Source: Rhodamnia argentea
Taxonomy: Eukaryota; Streptophyta; Magnoliopsida; Myrtales; Myrtaceae
Reading direction: 5' to 3'
Assembly (NCBI RefSeq): GCF_020921035.1
Contig: NC_063156.1
Coordinates: 1,798,001-1,862,000, forward strand
DNA length: 64,000 bases
Shown: piece after piece, positions 12,357 through 23,775 of the stretch
Layout of the letters: every line of letters begins with the position of its first letter
Position numbering within the stretch: position 1 is the first letter of the stretch
Translations under genes and position numbers: made by a program
The notes under the pieces: generated by a model
What the model was told of the DNA's origin: nothing
Databases searched by the model: none
The model's input: only the letters and a program-made list of their open reading frames with translations

Positions 12357-14023
12357 CATCTGGACATCGACAGAAATCGCCATTGTCGATTCATTACCCG
12401 AGGTCGATTAGCCGAGGGTTGTCCGTGCATGGTACGTATCAAACCAAGGGGATCTGGTGCGATGTTGATCATCGTAAAAGACAATCTGCTCAGCTGAGCA
12501 GCTTGCAAAGTGCACGTCGTGCCCGAGCCGCTCGCGACTTTAACTAGGGTGAAAAACCTCGAGGACTGGCAAAATTTGTTGCTTTGCGAGTGATCATACA
12601 TATTATAAAGAGGGGCGAGGTTGGAACTATACTGTCCTTCCAGCCGAGGAAAGGCCAAGGTGTACAATGTTGTAACATTGTATCCCCATTAAATTAGGGT
12701 TTTAATATCCACTGTCAGAGAAGAAATAAATTTCACAAACCATGTTGATTGAATGATGTGGATTACGTTTTTTTTTTTCTCATTATTACTCTTTTTAAAG
12801 TTATCAAATAAATATAATCCGTCGTGTAAGTATTTTAATAGAATTATTACATGGATAATAAATTTCACTTGCTGACTTGTCAATCTCCCAAACTTTTCGC
12901 AGTAATTCTCAATTTTGCCTGGTACCTTTGCACAAACACCTCCATTCTTCCACAAGAGATCCTAAATTTCGTACGATCATAAACATTTAACATCTAAAAT
13001 AAGAGCTGGTCACAAAACTACAGCCGGTAATTTAATACGATGAAAGCCGGTGAGCAACTTCAATTTAGGTTGGTACTCTCGAGTATGAATTGATCAATAC
13101 GCTGCAATCCGTAAGTTGTGGAAATAAAAATTGGCGGCCAAGTACAAAAATTACTAATTTGTAACTTATCGAAAAGAGTTGGTAATCTGATACATAATTG
13201 ATTAGTTGACACCAAATTACTGTAAAAGAATGACCAGTCCTTTTAACTTTTACGGTCCTTGGCACTGACTAAAATTTACCAACAAGAACAAATTTATATT
13301 TTTCGGACATGAAGCAATGTAATTTAATCTCTGTCGAATTAATAATGGACAATTTGTGGTGCAATTAGCCGGAGTAAGACCTTCACCCTATTTTATATAA
13401 AATAAAATAAGTTTTCTTCTTTTGGGAGATTAAAATAAAAAGGGAAAAGAGACCAGCAGGTCCTTTTGAATGAAAATATGGGATTAGTGTTTTCCTTAGT
13501 TATTAAATAAAAAGAAGCCGTTAGCTTGACAATCTTGTCAATTAATTTTTTACCACGTGATCTCTTAATGAATTAGTGCTTTACGCAAAATATGCAGTAA
13601 TGATATATAAATTTATGGTTAAGATTATACCGTCCCCGACAGCACTGTCAGATAAGCATTTTTCTAAATAAAAAAGGTGTTAATTTCATTGGTGGAAAAT
13701 GTTCCGTGTGGCACGAGAAATCGATATTAGTGAGTGGGTCCCGTTATAATCCAGCAATTTCCTGGCAATTTCTTCGCGACAATATTCAAGATTAAGTGAT
13801 AATATCAAGTTCCAAAGAAGCAAGGCTCATATTTGTCTTTGCGGGTGAACTCTCCAATTTTTTTGACTTTAGAGGTCAACTCTGAGAAGGAATATTACGC
13901 ATGAAGGTTCATATTTTGGACAAAACTTAGGAACAACCACATGAATTGAGCTTCTTATGAGCTGTTCGAGGTAGCTTTCTTGGCTTTTTAACATTAAATT
14001 CTCAAGTCGATAAACAGAGTCTG
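12357..14023. other. Intergenic, upstream of PHT1
   Basis: AT-rich spacer. I see no coding signal, tRNA or clear repeat structure. Open frames are short and have no family features. Confidence 0.5.
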
Positions 14024-14249
14024 GGCTCCATTTGTTCCGCCAAAAATGAATGACTTTGAAAAACATTTTCCTTAAAAATGGTTGCTCGCTACTAAAAATA
14101 AATTAATGAAAAAAAAATCTATGTCTTCTATGAAAATGTAAAGATAAAAATTATTGTCGATTCTGACTAATTATTTCAAATGATGTAAGCAATTATTTTT
14201 AGAAAAATATTTTTCAAAATCATTCATTATCCGTGAAACAAACGGAGCC
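14024..14249. mobile_element. 226-bp MITE with GGCTCCRTTTGTT ends
   Basis: The left end GGCTCCATTTGTTCCGCC and the reverse complement of the right end GGCTCCGTTTGTTTCACGG continue in parallel for about 65 bp (AATGAATGAYTTTGAAAAAYA...). The core is AT-rich and non-coding. A related but more degraded copy begins near 16712. No convincing target duplication was found, so the superfamily is not assigned. Confidence 0.75.
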
Positions 14250-14403
14250 TTCAGTAAAAAATAGGATCGGATAGTAGCATCGACTCAAATAGCTTGCAAA
14301 TCTAATTGAAATGACTAGAGTTGCGGTATGTTTTCACGATATATACATAAGATGGATGAAAATGTGAGAAACGTAAACAAGTACCTTTGTCAGCTCAATG
14401 AAG

Positions 14404-14441
14404 CTAAGTATAGTTTTTTTTTTATGTCGAAATCTAAGTAT
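14404..14441 (-). mobile_element. Micro-insertion with A-tail and 8-bp duplication
   Basis: The direct repeat CTAAGTAT (14404-14411 and 14434-14441) flanks a 22-nt insert. Read on the minus strand the insert is ATTTCGACAT, then ten A and CT. It belongs to the set of tiny A-tailed insertions described in the findings. Confidence 0.5.
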
Positions 14442-14524
14442 CTTTTGTTTCTCAATAGTTTGCATTTACTTTAGTTGCGCTTAAGCATTGTTCCCTCTTG
14501 TAATTCTGTTCAAAAAATAGTTGC

Positions 14525-15120
14525 AAACTTATAGGGAAAATTTCTAAAAAAGTCGTAAGCATGTTCTACTTATGTAAATTCAGTCATAAACATTTACTTG
14601 TGTCAATTCAATAAAAAATCTTTTGATAATTTTTCAATGTAGTCATTTCAGCCAACTTTGACCAAAAATTGCTCACTTTGAAGGGCAAGACCGGTCTTGA
14701 CATAGGCCTGGTAGGGGCCCGACGACCTCCACAAGCCATTAGGCGAGGGCTATTGTGCATGCAGCCGGCGAGGGCTGTGAGTTCTCGCCTAGATCCGACC
14801 GAGGGCTGTGAACCCTTGCTAACTGCGACAAGGGGCATTGCCCTCGCCCGTGGCCGAGCCAACGACTCCTTGTCGGACCCTTATAAAAAAAAAAAAATAA
14901 GAAGAAAAGAAGATGAGAAAAAAATTAATAAAATGCATTAAAAAAATTTCACGTTAGTGTTGAATGTACTACGTACAACGGTAGGAGTCAATGAAAGGCC
15001 AAAATTAACCGAATGAGCTATATTTGCTAATTGTTAAAAGGTTTTAGGATTAAATTTGCTAAATTGAAAGTTAATGGACACAATTGCAATATATTTAGAA
15101 CTTTTTAAATAATTTTTCCT
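14525..15120. mobile_element. Fold-back element with GC-rich core
   Basis: Left arm (about 14525-14660: CAGTCATAAACATTTACTTG, CAATGTAGTCATTTCAGCC) and right arm (about 14990-15120: CAATGAAAGGCCAAAATTAA, GGATTAAATTTGCTAAATTG) are inverted and degenerate. Between them are a GC island (14690-14880, AGGCGAGGGCT and CTCGCC words), a run of A, and a purine tract. It is the same architecture as at 48685 and 51545, but older and more diverged. Confidence 0.55.
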
Positions 15121-15984
15121 AAAACAATGGAGTTTCTGTCAACTTAAAGAGCAGAGTCTCAAGTTGAGCTGAATTGAGATTGGATACAAGTCTGTAGCAA
15201 CTTTCATATGCTTAAACTATGCCCTCTAGCGTCGATAGAGAAGGCCATACAATTTATGAAGTGACTGTAAGAGTTTTTCTTGATGTGGGTTTACATTAAT
15301 TGAGATTGTAATTTATCTTTTCAAGGGTTGGTCTAATAAGATAAGATATAATGATTCTTAATCAGTTTGATATGGGCATGGCTTACGTGGGCTAAGTTGA
15401 GCTTGACCTGTGATAAGAGATCCCAATTGGACACTCTATAAAGAGTGCTCAAACCTCTCTTATAACCCCATGAATTCATAAACAACCTCACATAAGGAGT
15501 ACATATAGATTCGTGTCATGAGGGGTTGTCCCATTTAACCAGGGATACAAAGGGTCATAGATGAAAAACACTTGAGTTTTGGATCGTCGTCGTTCCGCAT
15601 AAAAAACAATAAATTTTTATTCAGGCACACAAATCTTTTTAACTTGCTATTGTGTTTCTAGATTCTAATTATGGCGATCATGAGTTGCTGTTTTCACGGC
15701 TTACGGTGACTCAATAATTGTTTCGCAACATCTAACTAATCCATAGACGCAATTCTTTATCGAACTCGTGAGCGGGTTTGAGTTGGGTTTAGGTGCATTG
15801 CCATGAGCGGAAAAATGTGTCGAACACGGCAAAACAACGGACGGACTTGAATGGACGATCGAGCTGCCAAGCCCATGAGTTAAAGCGTAGTAATTGAAAG
15901 TTAAGCTGGACCAAGTGCAGGCATCACGAACTGTTGGACTAAACCCTTTCATAGACTTTGGGCTAGTCCAAACTATTAAATCCA
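15121..15984. other. Intergenic, no gene seen
   Basis: Moderately AT-rich. About 15430-15640 contains CTCTATAAAGAG with leader-like pyrimidine sequence and AACAATAAATTTTT, which could be a promoter and poly(A) region of an old LTR, but no ends or duplication could be found. Confidence 0.4.
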
Positions 15985-16330
15985 AACACAACATAAAAAT
16001 TTTGAGGTTATGTATGTTGAAAGTCCTAAAGCCTTCGGTGAAAGTATAATCGAGGCCAAAAACTTTCAAAAGATATAATCGAGTCTTAAAACTTGTCACG
16101 AAAGTGTAATTGAATTCTAAAACTTTTATAGATAAAAAAGATCCTAAAATTTTAAAAAAATGTAATTAAATCCTAAAACTTGTCAAATTTGTGAAATCAA
16201 GTCCTTTCATAAATTGTATCTTTTGAAAGTTTTAGCACTAAATTGTACTCTCATGATAAGTTTTAGGGCTTGATCGTAATTTTTGAAAATTTTGGGACTC
16301 GATTATATTTTCATAATCAGTTTTAAGACT
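15985..16330. repeat. Short tandem and inverted repeat block
   Basis: A unit of about 40-45 bp, approximately AATCGAGTCTTAAAACTTGT followed by CACGAAAGTGTA, is repeated several times in direct order. It is then answered by an inverted set (TTTTGAAAGTTTTAGCACTA, GATAAGTTTTAGGGCTTGAT) on the right. The same unit builds the block at 43640-43980, so this is one dispersed family. Confidence 0.6.
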
Positions 16331-16491
16331 AGCGATTTCAATATTTCAAGAAGGAGAAAAGATCTCTGTTACCATTAAAATGAAAAGGCTTGTTCCATGA
16401 AAGACGCGTCCTTTTACAAGATATTTCTAGAGTCATCCCATTATACCAGTCAAAGAAAACGAGATCTTATTACTTTTCTATTTCTTTCTTT

Positions 16492-16540
16492 CTTCTTCTT
16501 CTTCTTCTTCTTCTTCTTCTTCTTCTTCTTCTTCTTCTTC
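16492..16540. repeat. (TTC)n microsatellite
   Basis: About sixteen uninterrupted TTC units. Confidence 0.9.
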
Positions 16541-16711
16541 ATTTTTCCATTTCTCTAGCCTAATGATCTGCTTATGACATTTTTTATTAAAATTTGTTCA
16601 ACCATCAAACATAGAACTCGTTGTTAAGGGTAGATCATCAAATCTTGTACTTAAAAAAAATGACATCATATGGACCACTGTCGTAAAGAAAGATACACTC
16701 CACTATAATGC

Positions 16712-16925
16712 TTCATTTGTTTCATGAAAACAAATAATTTAGAAAATACTTTCTCAAATATAATCGCTCATATTTTTTGGAAATAACTAAACTAACGAAA
16801 AATATTTTTTTAGTTGACAACAACTTACGTCTAAATATTTTTACGGACATGAAATAACTTTTTGGATTGCTCATTGATTTTCTTGATATTTGAAAGAATA
16901 AAGACATCTTTTTCTAAATCAAGAA
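16712..16925. mobile_element. Degraded MITE related to 14024-14249
   Basis: The left end TTCATTTGTTTCATGAAAAC and following AAATAATTTAGAAAATACTT and AAATATAATCGCTC match the end of the 14024 element position by position. The right end is not clear. Confidence 0.35.
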
Positions 16926-16995
16926 CATGATTCTTCTAACCTCTCGAAAATAATAAAATACCAGAAATCTTCCCCCGAACATAAAATGTCTCGAG

Positions 16996-17706
16996 AAATT
17001 TTTAAATAAGGGCTTAAAATGCTCTTGTTTTCTCAAATAAATGCATGAAATGGATTTTGTTTCAAATAAAGGCCTAAAGTGCCTAATTTATTTCAAAGAA
17101 AGGTAAGAAATGGATATCATTTCAAATAAGAGTCTGAAATGTCAATATTAATCTTAAAGAAGAGCCCGACTCATCGTCTGGTTGGAGGCATTTTCGCCAT
17201 TTACTTATTCTTTGTTTTTTTTTCCTTTTTATGTTTTCTTAATATTTAAAAAAATTGAAAGTACAAAAAAAAGAAGTAGAATACAGACGGAAGAAGAACG
17301 CACAAGCCTGGGGGGGGGTGCCTCTCGCCTATGGCCATAGCCCCATCGCCATGGGGCGTTAGGCACATCTTGGAGAGTTCTTTGGCGACCCCGTTGACAA
17401 TACACTTCTTCGATGGTTGGGCGGCAGCTATAGGGGGAAGGCAATTGTGTTTGTCTTCTTCCGCTTGTGTGTTCTTCTTCTTTTAAATTATTTTAACTAA
17501 AAATTAAGTTTAAATTGTATTTTGACCAAAATGTCCTTGATTGGCGAGAATATTTAGTTGGCTAGCAAGGTTAGCCCCTCGTCTAAAATAATCATGACCA
17601 CTTCAGGCCCTTATTTGAAATAATGAGCTCATTTCATGCTCTTGTTTGAAATAACATCCACTTGAGACTCTTATATGAGAAAATGAGAGCACTTCAAATA
17701 AGAATT
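16996..17706. mobile_element. Fold-back element, same family as 58831-59770
   Basis: The left arm words TTTAAATAAGGGCTTAAAAT, CAAATAAAGGCCTAAAGTG and TTTCAAATAAGAGTCTGAAA are answered on the right, inverted, by CAGGCCCTTATTTGAAATAA, ATGCTCTTGTTTGAAATAAC and GAGACTCTTATATGAGAAAA. The core has a GC island at about 17300-17430 between pyrimidine tracts. The AGGGCCTAAAGTG end motif places it with the well-preserved copy at 58831. Confidence 0.65.
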
Positions 17707-18430
17707 ATTAATTTATTCGCCTCGCCTTCCTAAAATGGAAAGCAAATTAAATCTCTCTCATAATAATTTCCCCAATCAACAAATTATCAAAAATTACCCA
17801 TAAAAGAAATCCTTAGTTATGGCTATAGTGACACCGACAATTCAATCTTTTTTTTTTTTTTGGTTCTTTTGAGGAAAACTCTAAAACTTGCATTGGTGTG
17901 ACGAAAATTATAGTTCTTGGTACAATATTCATTTCCATTGATATGTCATAAGTATCAGTATCAAATAATGAACATAATTTGATATGAACATATCCGATTT
18001 TGTTCTTGTAATTCATTAAACAGTGGATAAGATATGTAAAAATCCCCGAATTCCATATCTTATCAAATCATATCTTGGCTAGAAGTTCATGTGACTAAAC
18101 ACAGCATAAGGGTTTTATCGGTTAAAAAAAAATTGGAGCCTTTATGTCACGATGGGTATATTGAAGAGTTTCAACGTAAAAAAAGAGTTAATATCGCATT
18201 AAGCATCATTTATGGATTTGAAGGGTATTAATCCAAATGCGAATTAATTCCCCTACCCATAAAATGGTGAAAAATAAATGAAAATTCCAGCTGGCAAAAG
18301 AAGCCCGGCGAATCTCGCCCAGCCTCCCGCGCCGCAGAAAGCCCTAGAAGCAAACTCATAAAAGCAGGGCCGAACAGAAAAATCATAAGACGACAATAAC
18401 ATGGACACATCACATGAAAATATGAATTCA
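17707..18430. other. Intergenic, no gene seen
   Basis: AT-rich spacer before the MTM1 gene. A T-run at about 17849-17862 followed by GGTTC is reminiscent of the micro-insertions but lacks a clear flanking duplication. Confidence 0.45.
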
Positions 18431-19405
18431 TAATTCGTGTCCCCGAAAATCGCCCCCCTTGTGCTTCGACCAGTGATTTCAATTGGTGGTGGTCACTGCA
18501 AAGGGATCGATCACCAGCGGAATCCTCGCCACCTCCTCCTCCATCAATCGTTCGATGAAACAGTAGAGTTTTCATGTCTGTTTCGTCATCGTCGTCGTCA
18601 TCGATCAGTCGCTTTCGCAGCCGTTGCGAGAGGTACGCAATTTTTCCGCCTCCTTTGTGGGTGTTTTTTTTTTTTTTATTCATTCCTCCCCTTCGTTTCC
18701 TGTTCTCCAAGGAATTTGGGGTTGGACTTAGAAAATGCACTCGCGACGACCTTGAAAAGTGCGCGCGTTGGTTGTATTTTCCTTTGATTCTTCGCGTCAA
18801 TCAGTTGGAAGGAGCACATTTCGTGTCGGAGGAGTTGAGGCTTGTTTGCTTGAACCCTAGCGCGACCGCTTGAATCGGCCGGCGAGGTAGATGCTAGGAC
18901 GAGATGAATCGTTAGCTATTTTCTATTTCTTGTCTTTCCCCTTTGCGTTAGTTCATAGACCGGACCAATTTTCCGACAGTCTTCAACTAAGAGAAAAAGC
19001 AGAGGCTTTGTTTAATCCCAGATAATCCTGTTTCTGATGGAGTCATGTCTAGGATAGGAAGAATCCATGCGTTTTTCTTGTTTTTCTGGGGATTTAGTAT
19101 TTGTCTCCTTTTTTTCATTTAATTCTTAGTGATGTTAGTTCTATCAAAGCAGCGATCTTGTTATTTCCTGCTTCATGAAATCAAAGACGGAAAAAAGAAG
19201 AAGAGTAGGTTTGCTCAAACCCTTAATTCTTACTCCCCATCCCTATATATCGAGAACGAATTAGAGGGAGCATAATTAATGGACTTTTCATGTATTATTG
19301 TTGTTTTTGTGATTCTCTGCATTGTTTTATTTGAAGGAACAAAAGAAGCATGGGTTGCTTTCCTAAACCCCTACTGATTCTAATTGCAATAATTTCAGTT
19401 GTGAA
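18431..19405 (+). other. 5' leader and leader intron of the MTM1-like gene
   Basis: A GTC/CGT-rich stretch near 18570-18632 ends in AGAG followed by GTACGC, a good donor. The matching acceptor TTTCAG ends at 19398, seven bases before the start codon. This gives a 766-bp intron in the 5' UTR (18633-19398), common in plant genes. The transcription start is not located. Confidence 0.5.
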
Positions 19406-22400
19406 ATGAGTGGAGAACGTAGTCTTCTGGACTGTGGGGATAGCGGGGTGGCGCATTCTGAGCCGACAAACGACCCATGGATGAACACAGATCAGTCTTC
19501 GAGCATCCTAATTGATAGCCACAATTTGCTGGTGTTGGAATCACCTGGCCATGGTAGAGAGATTAAGGAATTTTCTGGCGCCCAGGATCGGCATTTGACT
19601 GGTGCATCAGATGAAAAATTAGGTTTTGCGGAGAGAGCATTTTCTGCAGCCGGTGCAGCATTTTTTTCGGCCATAATGGTCAACCCTCTCGATGTTGCCA
19701 AGGTTAGTCTTTGTGCTTGAGCTAGCAATTCTGTCGCTTAAGAATGACCTAAGCCCAAGTCACCCTTTGAAGGAGTGTATCTGTTGTTATAGGTTTTTAC
19801 TGGTTGACCTTCAACTATAGACACTTGTTCTCTTCCTTTCCCTGTTTCCTCAATCTCCCTATGCACTTTTCATTTAGTGATATTCTATTTTGAACGAGGT
19901 TATAGTACCGTTTAATTACATTAATGCATATTCCCTTATTGTCACTGGTTTTTTTATTTTCATATTCTTTTCTTTGTTTTTCTTGAATATGAAGATAGCC
20001 AACGTAATTGACTAGTCTTGTAAGTGTAGGGTGCATCTTAGAAGAATATGGGGAAACCTGTAGCTGTTTCCTGAGTTTTCTTGGACTTTATTTGAACATT
20101 TTCTTTTGTTGTGCTTCTTAATGTTGGTCTCTTTGGTTGAGGGGAAATTTTGAAAATAACCTGAATTCACTGAAATGGCGAGATGTATATGTGCTGTGCG
20201 GAAAAGCTGCCATGGTTGAAGTCAAGGTGATTGCAGTTTCCATAGATTTTCAGACTGTTTAGAAGTCTAAGTCCTGGTTCTTTCTCTGTTTTGTCTTTCA
20301 TTGATCTATTTCATAATTAATATGGTAAATATATAGAGCGGCAGTTACTTCTTTGAGCCCGTGCTTTTGGAATAGGGAAATTTTGATCTCTAGCATCCAC
20401 CAGTTCTAGTAGCAGAAGGAGCTCTCTTTCAATACGCCCAATTCCTCTTGCTCTTATTGGGTTAACATATTTTTCGAGTCTTTCTACATTTAATTCCTCT
20501 GTATCAGTTAATAGTGGATCATCTTCAAGTTGGGAAGCTGATCTGATCTTTTGGATAACTTTTGACTTGGTATTTCCTTCTAGCTTATGATAATTTGAAA
20601 TTATTTTCTTAAAATATATTTTTTTGTTGTTGAACTTCAAAGGTGATATCTTCAGCTTTCACATAAATTTTTATGATAATGCTTCTTTCATCCGAGGATG
20701 GTTATTCTGTTTCTGAATCATTTGTTTTTTCAGACAAGGTTGCAAGCGCAAGCTGCCGGGGTTCCTTATTCCCATCCATTGAGTAATATCACAAGTCGCA
20801 TGGCATTTTTCGGGCCAAATATGGTAAAGATGCATCTTCGGAGTTAGCTTTCTTTTCTTTCTGTAAGATTTGTCGGTTTGCTTTGTTCTTCCATTTAGAT
20901 TGTTTTTTGACTCATTCAGCTAAAAGACTGCTGTTGATTTATCTTGATTTTTGTTGCTTTAGATGTTTGCGGACCTGAGATGTTCTCCGTCTTGCACACG
21001 TGCTGGAGTGCACGGTACTGTGTCGATATGTCCTCCAGATTGTTTTCAATACAAAGGGACTCTAGATGTCTGGTACAAAATTATTCGACAGGTTTGTTTG
21101 TGGAACATCCTCCTATTGATGCTTTTTATAGGTTCAAAATCTTCTTTTGTTGGCGAGAGCCTGTGAGGTTTTGCATCAGTGGCATGAATTACTGGTATTT
21201 TCATGCTGCAGCACACCTTTCTCAAAGGATTTGAGTGAGGCACACCCTAGCACTAGCATTTCAGTGCTAATTTAAAGCGAAATCTGTTATTTTTCTAGAT
21301 TAATTTTCTATTCCTTATGTGGAGGTGCTTTTTGCAGGAAGGATTTTTAAGGCTGTGGCGAGGCACCAATGCAGGTCTTGCATTGGCTGTACCAACAGTA
21401 AGCCTCTTTGCACCTTAATATTTTGTTTTTCTGAAAAATTGGCAATTCATTGAATAATATCCTGTTCATTTGCTTATTTTGAATTGTTTTTCCTTTTGGT
21501 CAGGTGGGCATATACTTGCCATGCTATGATATATTCCGCAATTTATTAGAAGATCGCTGTGCCATGCTTGCACCTAGCTTGACGCCCTATGTTCCTTTAT
21601 TTGCGGGGTCACTAGCTCGCTCTTTAGCTTGTGCGAGTTGCTACCCCATTGAACTGGCCAGAACTCGCATGCAGGTATTCTCCATGTGCACTTACTTTCA
21701 ATTTTATCCCTCAAGAGTAGACTGACACAGATATTTTTGCTGCTTTACCTATGTTGTGTATTTTCTGAGCTTGATGGTATCATGAACGTTGGAGGTTTTC
21801 TAGAAGTTGTGGATGGTTTTTACTTATTTGTTATTTTAGTTTGCTTTATACTTTTGAAATTTTTTGTCCGACTTTGTATTCAATTTTTGTACCTTATTAT
21901 TTATTGGGTTTTTAATTGGTTTTTCCATGTCAGGCTTTTAAGGCTACGGAAACCAGCAAGAAGCCTCCTGGAGTTTGGAGAACCCTATTTGAAGTAGTGT
22001 CTCCTGTCAGGGGCACAAGTAATGCGCCGAACAGCTGTGAGTAGAGTGGCATAATTTGACATTTTATTCCTGATTCCCCGTCTCTTGAGAAGTCTTTTGG
22101 CGTGTGGGTTCTGGAGGGAGTGTGTACTGCAGAATGTTGATGGGCACTTTTTTTGTGACAGTGCAAAACTACCGTGTCCTGTGGACAGGCATGGGAGCAC
22201 AGCTTGCACGCGATGTTCCTTTTTCAGCAATCTGTTGGTCAACACTCGAGCCTGTGAGCTCTCTCTCTCTCTCTCTCTCTCTCCACTACCGTGCTGCAGT
22301 TTGATATGTTGCAGGTCTCTTCATCTCCTCGATTCTTATCTCTTGTGAATCTGATCTTGATCTATGTGATTACAGATTAGGAGAAAACTGCTTAGGACCA

Positions 22401-23775
22401 TTGGTGATGAAGCTAGTGCAGTTGCTGTCCTTGGAGCTAATTTTTCTGCTGGATTTGTAGCAGGAAGTCTCGCTGCAGCTGCTACATGTCCTTTTGATGT
22501 AGCTAAAACAAGAAGGCAGATAGAGGTTCGTTATTCATGTCAGAGTCATCTTACTGGACAGTTTATTTAGGGAAATGTAAAAGAAGTAGAAACTCTGAAA
22601 GCAAGTGCATGTTCAAGGGATTTTGGTTATCTAATAATTAGTATGCACGATTTAAACTCAATTTGCTCGAGAGATATGTTTGGTGGGTGTTTGGCGGGTC
22701 GTTTAGGTGTGTTTGTTTCGGAGAAAACTTCTCGATAGAGGAAAATGCGTTTTGGGATATAAATTTTCAGGAATTTGTTTGCCCTTACTGGCTAGGGAAT
22801 TCATTTTCCTCACTTTAAGTATGCATATTTTCCAAATAATTTTCCAAATAATTTTTCAGCAATTTGTTTGCTTTGGCTAGGGAATCCATTTTCCTCACTT
22901 TAAGTATGCATATTTTCTTTGACCGTAAATGGTTTTCCGTTGACTGATCATTTTCAGCTAACCAAATGCTTGAAAGATTTGAAAACTAATTCGCGAAAAA
23001 TTCTTTTACTCAGACACACGCCCTTATATTTGGATTACGTGGATAAGTTGTGGATGATTTTGATATAGTGAAATTTAGAACGCTTATAATGTGATATTGT
23101 CTTGTAAATAAAACTTCTGTCTTTGATTTGATGTCAATTTCCTCCCCTATTTATTTTCCAGATGGATCCAATGAGGGCGTTGAAAATGACAACGAGGCAG
23201 ACTTTAGTGGAGATTTGGCGGTACCTACACTTTATATATTTTTTGAGGTTTTTATACACCTTGTGTGATATTGGATGTGTTCTAATCTGGTGTCCCCATC
23301 CTTCTTGATATGGCTACTTGGTCGAATGTGTACATACTTGACCTAAAGGATTTTTGCTTTATTTATGGGAGAAAAAAAAATATTTGAGGTGCTGCATGGA
23401 TAGATGCACGAGAAATTTCTCATTTTAATGTAAAATTTAGTTTTTGGTGAAAAATCTCTTTAGTTTTTTTTTCTGCTATATTTTCTGCATGAAGTAGGGG
23501 TGTCCATAAGCCTTGTTAAGTGTTACGTTGAGTTTTTATTTGCCAGCAATGTGGCTCAGAAAGACCTGTCAGATGTGAAAATGGCCAGCACTAAGAGTTT
23601 ACCAACTAATCCTCTGATTGGTTTTGAAATTTCCTGGTACAGGGATGGAGGATTGAAGGGACTCTTTACTGGAGTGGGTCCTCGTGTTGGCCGTGCAGGG
23701 CCTTCTGTAGGCATTGTGGTATCCTTTTACGAAGTTGCGAAGCATGTCCTGCACGCCCAATATGCAACTTCATGA
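19406..23775 (+). CDS. MTM1: Mitochondrial carrier, MTM1 type (SLC25A39/40-like)
   Basis: This is a mitochondrial inner-membrane carrier of the MTM1/SLC25A39-40 branch, linked in yeast and Arabidopsis to manganese delivery to mitochondrial superoxide dismutase; animal homologues act in glutathione import. Coding exons: 19406-19702, 20734-20823, 20963-21091, 21338-21397, 21504-21674, 21934-22036, 22162-22253, 22376-22525, 23162-23220, 23643-23775. All junctions are GT-AG and phases close to 427 aa (Arabidopsis MTM1 is slightly over 410). Three carrier repeats show PLDVAKTRLQ (from P94), PIELARTRMQ (from P240) and PFDVAKTRRQ (from P353). The MTM1-specific insert CSPSCTRAGVHGTVSICPPD, with its cysteines, is in exon 3-4. 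The C-terminus GPRVGRAGPSVGIVVSFYE also fits. The first 70 residues are poorly conserved. Some 3' sequence beyond the stop is probably UTR. Confidence 0.95.
22259..22283 (+). repeat. (CT)n microsatellite beside a splice donor
   Basis: About twelve CT units start five bases after the GT of the exon-7 donor of the MTM1-like gene (the exon ends at 22253). In RNA this is a pyrimidine repeat just downstream of the 5' splice site. Confidence 0.9.
22690..23035. mobile_element. MITE-like insertion in an MTM1 intron, with internal duplication
   Basis: The stretch starts near GGTGTGTTTGTTTCGGAGAA and ends near AAAATTCTTTTACTCAGACA followed by CACGCCC; the ends are loosely inverted (GTGTGT...AGAAAA). 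Inside, two copies of a block of about 60 bp (AATTTGTTTGC, GGCTAGGGAATTCATTTTCC, TCACTTTAAGTATGCATATT) lie about 88 bp apart, nearly identical. It is within the intron between 22525 and 23162. Confidence 0.5.

Noticed and set aside
15430-15700. Possible Copia-type LTR fragment
   Set aside because: A TATA-like box and poly(A)-like signal are present but no ends, primer-binding site or duplication could be found.
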